Shown here piece by piece: positions 59,045-64,000 of a DNA stretch of 64,000 bases (positions are counted from its first letter, which is position 1; each line of letters opens with the position of its first letter). A program made the position numbers and the translations under genes. This stretch comes from Adiantum capillus-veneris (taxonomy: Eukaryota; Streptophyta; Polypodiopsida; Polypodiales; Pteridaceae), in NCBI GenBank assembly GCA_014529385.2, contig CM043962.1, positions 49,630,098 to 49,694,097 of the forward strand, read 5' to 3'. The notes under the pieces are model-generated. The model saw only the letters and a program-made list of their open reading frames with translations. It was not told where the DNA came from and searched no databases.

Positions 59045-61806
59045 GGGTTAATGTATACACATAGTTCCTCTTTTCTAAATTGATTATCACTTAAGCATGC
59101 ATCTAGTTGAGCTCTCTTAGTCCCCAAGGTGAGTTAGTGACAATTGTCAGGAGATACACAAGTTACTTTTAGTTTCTGATTCTGACAACTTCAAATTAAT
59201 GCTATTGGTTAAAGAGAACATGTCTAAATGCCTTGAAACTTTGTGTGGTACATGTGCATAGGGCATGTAAGGTCTCCATATAGTCACAATTTAAAAATGA
59301 AGTCATTTGATTATTCTGGTGAGTCTATCGCGATAGACTAGGAAACTTTTTATAGGGGATGTATTTCCCACATGTGACTCCACACTCTGGTTCTCCATGG
59401 CTTGTACATGAACTGATCTTGTTTCCATCTCAGCCGGATGTCAAGTGACCCCCTTTTCGATCAACTTTTATTTTTTCAGAATCCTTATGAGGAGATGTTT
59501 GTCTACCTCCCTCATTCTTTGTTGTTATGGGCCCAAACTTTGTGGGTAGTCCTTTTATACCATGATGAAGGCCACTGTAGAATCCAGTTTTTGATTTTAT
59601 GTCCCAACATCATTTTGTTGAGTCTATTGCGATAGACTCATAGTTAGGCTCAATTTGCCCTATTTTTGTTTTGTAGCCCATTTTCTGCCTTCTCCTAGTT
59701 ATTGTAAGGTCCTTTGACCCCTCACATGTGCATTTTGACTTTGTTTGACCTTGATACTGTCCTGTTCTGACTCTGAGCTGTCTGTCAAGTCTATCTCCTC
59801 TTGTTTTGGAAGTCCATCTTGTCCCCAATTTGGTGTACTTTCTCCATATGTTGTCCCAAGCCTATCCCTGTGATAATTCTTGAGAGGACCCCCCCCAAGG
59901 TAGAGTTAATGAGCCTATCGCGATAGACTAGTAAATTGGTCAAGGAAGAACACTTTTTGCATTTTTAGTTGATATCTGGGGTTATTAGGCCTTGTTAGTC
60001 CCCTTTGTGAGGTCAAAGTCAATTTTCCCTCTTTCTATGTGTTGGGTGAGTCTATCGCGATAGACTCACTAACTTGTCATTTTTCCATCTTTTTTTATGT
60101 TAGTTGATTCCCTCGGTGTTAGTGGCTCTTCTAGACACACACATTAAGTTTTAACCAATTTTGAAAAGTGTACTTCCTGTTTGCAGCACTTAGCTGTTCT
60201 CGGAGTCAGAGTAGACCCCTTAGGTGGTTGCCGCCGTACTTTCTGGTCATTGTATGACTTAGGCTGGCTTCCCACTTCTTTTGACTTTCCGTCGGAGCAG
60301 TCGGTTGTTCTTTTGGTGCTTACGTCTCCGAGAACAACCATTTGAACGTTTTTCTGGCCTGTTGCAGGAGTTTGCCCTCGTGGAACTGCTTTTTCTTGAG
60401 TAGCAGCATTCCACCTTGTAGTTGACATCCTTAGGATGTACCCTGTCAGATTTGGTGTCATTTGGTCACCTGGTTGGCCCGTTAGAGCTTCATGACGCTT
60501 TGCACAATTTTTGTCAGATAGGGGCTTTAGGCCCAGATTGGACTGACTTTTTCATGGTCTAACCAATTCGGTTGGTTTGTCGAGGTCATTGGCTTGCTGC
60601 CTGTGAATTTTGGCTCGTTTCCGATCACTTGGGATTAGCTACACTTGTGCAGGCCCTGTGAAACTACGGTTTCTTGTGAGGCTTCCTTTGCACTACCCGA
60701 GGTCATAGGTTCGTTCCCTAAGCTATAGGAATTGTGCCTTTCAATTTTGGTGTCATTTGGTGGCCTCTAGGTCTTCCTAACGATCATTTGGCAGTGTGTG
60801 TGCACAGGTTGTGATGGTGATTCCGGCGAGGTTTTATAATTAAATGATGTAAACAACACTTAGGGACAGTATAGACGAGCATACCTCTCATATCTGATGA
60901 AGAGCTAAAGTCCGTGTGCGATGGATGGGCTCCTAGAAGTCTCGAATGCTAAGGAAAGCTCTCTCTCACACAATAGGAAATGACACAAATGAGAGACTTC
61001 TAGTCTAGCTTTCCTATATGTTATCGAGGCTCCGATATGAAATTTGCCCATCTTTTACCTGTGGCCATAACTTTTCGCGAGATGCGGTTTAGGCTCGCAA
61101 ATTTTTTGATTTGGACCTCGTTTGCTCTAATTCCACCAATTTTTGCAGTTAACTCAATTTGGAGGTCCCGTCATGACGGTGACCAGTTTTTCCCTGTCAC
61201 CTTTGCACTCCATATTTTTTATGCGCCTTCTTTACCTTGCTCTAATCAGGCATCTCTTCTATTGCGTTTTCATCTAGATTATGGATTTCTTTTCTGTATT
61301 TTTTACTAGAAAATAGCTCAAATTGAACAAATAAATCCCAAATCACCCAAAAAATAGCAAATTTGACCTAGAAAAATACCAATAAATAGCCTAACACTAT
61401 GTAGCTCACTCTTCTCTTGTCTATGTACATTCTCACTCTCCCTCGTCAACCTTGGCCTATTTGTTGTTGTTTTTGGAAGGTTTTTGGCCAGTTTTGACTC
61501 ACTTTACAATATATACACATCCCTAGGGGCTCATATATGTTCATTTGGTCCCCATTTCTGATTAATTATGAGGGAATATTCTTTTTCCCAAAAATCACAC
61601 AATAAAACACAAAATTGGTTTGAAAAATCAATCACAAACATTGCCCTCTAAGATATGTATTTCATATGGCATCATATGATGTGAGTCCGCATTTGGAATG
61701 CCTCCCCCCCTCCTATTTGGAGTCCTCCCAGACAACAGGGTATCGTCAAGGGTATGTGTTGTGCATGGGTGTTAACTCGTGCTAATGCACGCTTTGTAAG
61801 GTAACC
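59045..61806. other. Intergenic spacer
   Basis: No convincing gene; only short open frames. Contains the TCGCGA palindrome family (separate entry). A pyrimidine run CCTCCCCCCCTCC at about 61701-61712 would be a polypurine tract for the minus-strand element to the right. Confidence 0.55.
59321..60069. repeat. Four copies of a palindrome centred on TCGCGA
   Basis: Copies at 59321-59340, 59620-59639, 59911-59930 and 60046-60069 share the core TCTATCGCGATAGA (one has TTGCGA). The last is a perfect 24-bp palindrome. Spacing is about 299, 291 and 135 bases. Confidence 0.9.
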
Positions 61807-62177
61807 CTATATGCATGCACAGTCAATGCATGTAGAAAAATTTATGCAGTGCAAGAGGAAGGTATAAGTGATACGCTTATTGACATTCGTTGGTGAGGTT
61901 TCATGTGGTGACCTGAGTTGGCTGGCATATTTTCTTGGTGATAAGAAGTTGTAATTCTTCCGATCGTTGTTTGATGGTCTTCTGAGGTTTTTGTTCTTTT
62001 GTTTGTGCATCCACTGAGGTTGATATGGTTGTAGCCTTTGTTGTATGTTCTTGTTGAACTTCTTTGCATTTCCTATCTTTTTCTTGACTTTGTTTGTGCA
62101 GATATTCGTGTTTGGTTTCGGTGGTGTCTTTTGTTGTTCTTGTGGTGCTACTTGTTTTGGCTTGACTGTTGTATGGT

Positions 62178-63179
62178 CTAGCTTGTCATTGGTAGTTGTA
62201 AACAATTGTTCTTTGGTCTCCTTCGGCATCCAAACATGTTTTGTTGGCCTGATCTGAATTGGTACTTTGGAATGCCATAGGTCAATATATTCCATTGTGA
62301 ATTCTTCTTGTTGATATTTGTCTGCTGAAGCTTTGCTGGCATAGGTTGATTTGTCGTTTCTTTTGTCACTTGCCTTACGTGAATTAAGTTGTCTTTTCTG
62401 AGCCAAACTTGATATTTTCGCCCTTGATGAAATTGTGCCCAATATAGATCTGTACCTCGCACCCACACTTGCCTGGTTCCCTGCATGATTGTTGGCTTTT
62501 GATAATACATTTCTTGCCAGTAAAACTTGGATTGTTGTTGATTAGTGTGTTGCGGTTGTATGTATTCTTGTCTCCACATTGACACATATTCATCATAGGA
62601 CAAGAATGGTTCCGAAAAGTTGTCATTCTTGAAGAGTGCTTCATTAGTATCCAAATCAATGAATACTCTGTTAGATTTGATCCATGGTACTGCTAAGATA
62701 CACGACGTTGCTGATCTATTTGGTGGCATCACATGGAACTTATGAGTGTACATGTGTCCCCGCACTGTAATTGGTAGCATGATAGACCACAAAGTGGTCA
62801 CCTCATCACCCGATGCTACTTTCAACTTGTGTGTTTTCGTGAATTGGGTCATTGGTCCAAGCTTTTGAAAGAGCTCAAAGCTGATGACACTCAATTTTGC
62901 ACCAGTGTCAAGCAATGCATAGCTTTTTACGTGTTCTGGGCCTGCATATGCCGTTATGTAAGGACTACACCACGTGTTTTCTAAAGTGTCTATAGTGTTC
63001 TCGTCCTGGTCCATAAGTTCTGAGATTGTCCTTGCTATTTCTTCTCTTTGTGTATCCGCTTCGATTGTTTGGATTGTTGGAAGAGGATATTTGTCAGTTG
63101 TCACAGGTGTGACCATGTTTACTGTCCTCAGAAACTGTTTTTGCTTAGCAATGCGTTACTTGGCTTCTTGCTGTGCCTA
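62178..63179 (-). CDS. Retropepsin-like domain downstream of integrase
   Basis: The frame from 63116 reads a linker, then SYALLDTGAKLSVISFELF with the canonical D-T-G active site at about 62909. A flap-side region follows (TVRGHMYTHKFHVMP), then CILAVPWIKSNRVFIDLDTN, the second-half hydrophobic motif of pepsin-like retroviral proteases. The tail is Gln/Lys-rich with repeated Trp motifs (RQVWVRGTDL, YQVWLRKDNL). It is in the same frame as the integrase upstream; only a TAG at 63177-63179 and a TAA a few codons later intervene. A further frame (62330-61807) continues KHVWMPKETKEQL. No RT follows it. It is probably part of the same polyprotein as the integrase. Confidence 0.75.
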
Positions 63180-64000
63180 TTCACGAACTCGTTGCTGTTC
63201 CTGTCTATAGGACTTGACATAACATAATTGAAACAACATCTCAAAAGTTAGAGGTAGATGATACGTTTTCAAACGACACCCACTAATCCAATTCGGCATT
63301 TCTTTTTCGTCTAGTGTAGATAGTTTCACTGCTCCACTAGAAGAGATATCTTGGATCAAATAAGGTCCCATTCCTCTTTTCTTTAGTTTCTTGGCATGTT
63401 GTTTAAGGGTGTATACCAAGACATAGTCCCCCGTTTTGAAGTCCTTGTTTTTGACATGTTTGTCAAAAAACTCTTTGTGCTGTCTTTTCTTGGCAAAAAT
63501 GTCTGCTACCGCATTGAATCGTAACTCGTCTAGTTTTTCTAGGTCATCTAACCGTTTTGAAAGCTCATGGCCCATCCATTCCAGCTGTTTAGCTACCCTT
63601 AGTGTTGGAATCAAAAATTCAATGGGCAGTATTGCATTCAACTCGTACACCATATTAAACGATGTAGCATTTAGTGTTGTTTTATATGCAACTCGATAAG
63701 CCCACAATGCTGAATATAGCATTTGATCCCAGTCTGTTCTTGTTTCACTAACCAGTTTTGTCAGAACTATGCATAGTGTTTTGTTGGTCGCTTCTGCTTG
63801 GCCATTGGCTTGTGGATGGTAGGGTGCAGATTTACGATGAATCACCATAAACTCATTTAAGAGATGTTCAATAACTTCATTACAAAATGTGTTCCTCTAT
63901 CACTCAGTATCTCAATCGGTAGGCCATAGCGTGTGAACACATATTCATACAAGAATTGTGTCGTGGTTCTTGCATCTGCCTTTGTTGTGGCTTTTTCTTC
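63177..64000 (-). pseudogene. Ty3/gypsy integrase, C-terminal part, cut by window end
   Basis: From the window edge the frame reads YGLPIEILSDRGTHF (second catalytic Asp). A 1-base slip follows near 63875, then FCNEVIEHLLNEF in the next frame and HRKSAPYHPQANGQAEATNKTL with the catalytic Glu. The core continues (LWAYRVAYKTTLNATSFNMVY), then a GPY/F-like C-terminal region (GDYVLVYTLKQHAKKL, RGMGPYLIQDI, GCRLKTYHLP). Integrase inserts cDNA in the nucleus. The first Asp lies outside the window. One frameshift inactivates it. Confidence 0.9.

Overview
The window is nuclear DNA from a land plant with a large, transposon-rich genome. The evidence is a set of plant-type elements: Ty1/copia and Ty3/gypsy LTR retrotransposons, a CACTA (En/Spm) DNA transposon with Transposase_21 and Transposase_24 proteins, a MULE transposase with a SWIM finger, and an L1-like LINE relic, together with long GA/CT microsatellites. 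Species cannot be fixed from sequence alone. A non-seed plant (fern or lycophyte) is a guess. No rRNA, tRNA, organellar or bacterial genes were seen.

Layout. 1-4860: minus-strand Ty3/gypsy relic with gag, protease, reverse transcriptase, a Met-tRNA type primer binding site and one LTR. 4861-8600: plus-strand Ty3/gypsy relic that has lost most of pol. 8995-10362: minus-strand retropepsin fragment. 10363-13637: repeats, including a 0.6-kb duplication. 13638-22406: one minus-strand MULE transposase gene split by a young Ty1/copia element (14954-20232, 322-bp LTRs, target duplication GAAAC). 22407-24806: AT-rich spacer studded with a short GC-rich palindromic motif. 24807-29015: a 13- or 14-exon gene with a ParB-like domain and a beta-class DNA methyltransferase-like C-terminus, the most unusual gene here. 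29340-34210: a tandem satellite with alternating long and short repeats. 34334-36588: degenerate retroelement gag and unexplained ORFs. 37097-38005: an intact intronless 302-codon gene of unknown family, a good host-gene candidate. 38763-40560: LINE relic. 41535-42140: coiled-coil ORF. 42799-50842: complete CACTA element with 12-bp terminal inverted repeats and a TCT target duplication, inserted into sequence that continues at 50843. 50843-56916: gag-protease retroelement without reverse transcriptase or integrase. 56917-61806: LTR-like and spacer sequence, including four copies of a palindrome centred on TCGCGA. 61807-64000: minus-strand Ty3 integrase followed in the same frame by a retropepsin-like domain, an unusual order.

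Most coding sequence is transposon-derived and decayed. Several in-frame stop codons (copia, gag-protease element, ParB/methyltransferase gene) can each be explained by a single C-to-T change, and all four differences between the copia LTRs are C/T transitions. This is the signature expected of methylated, silenced DNA. Nesting gives relative ages: the copia element is younger than the MULE, and the CACTA element is younger than the sequence it interrupts.
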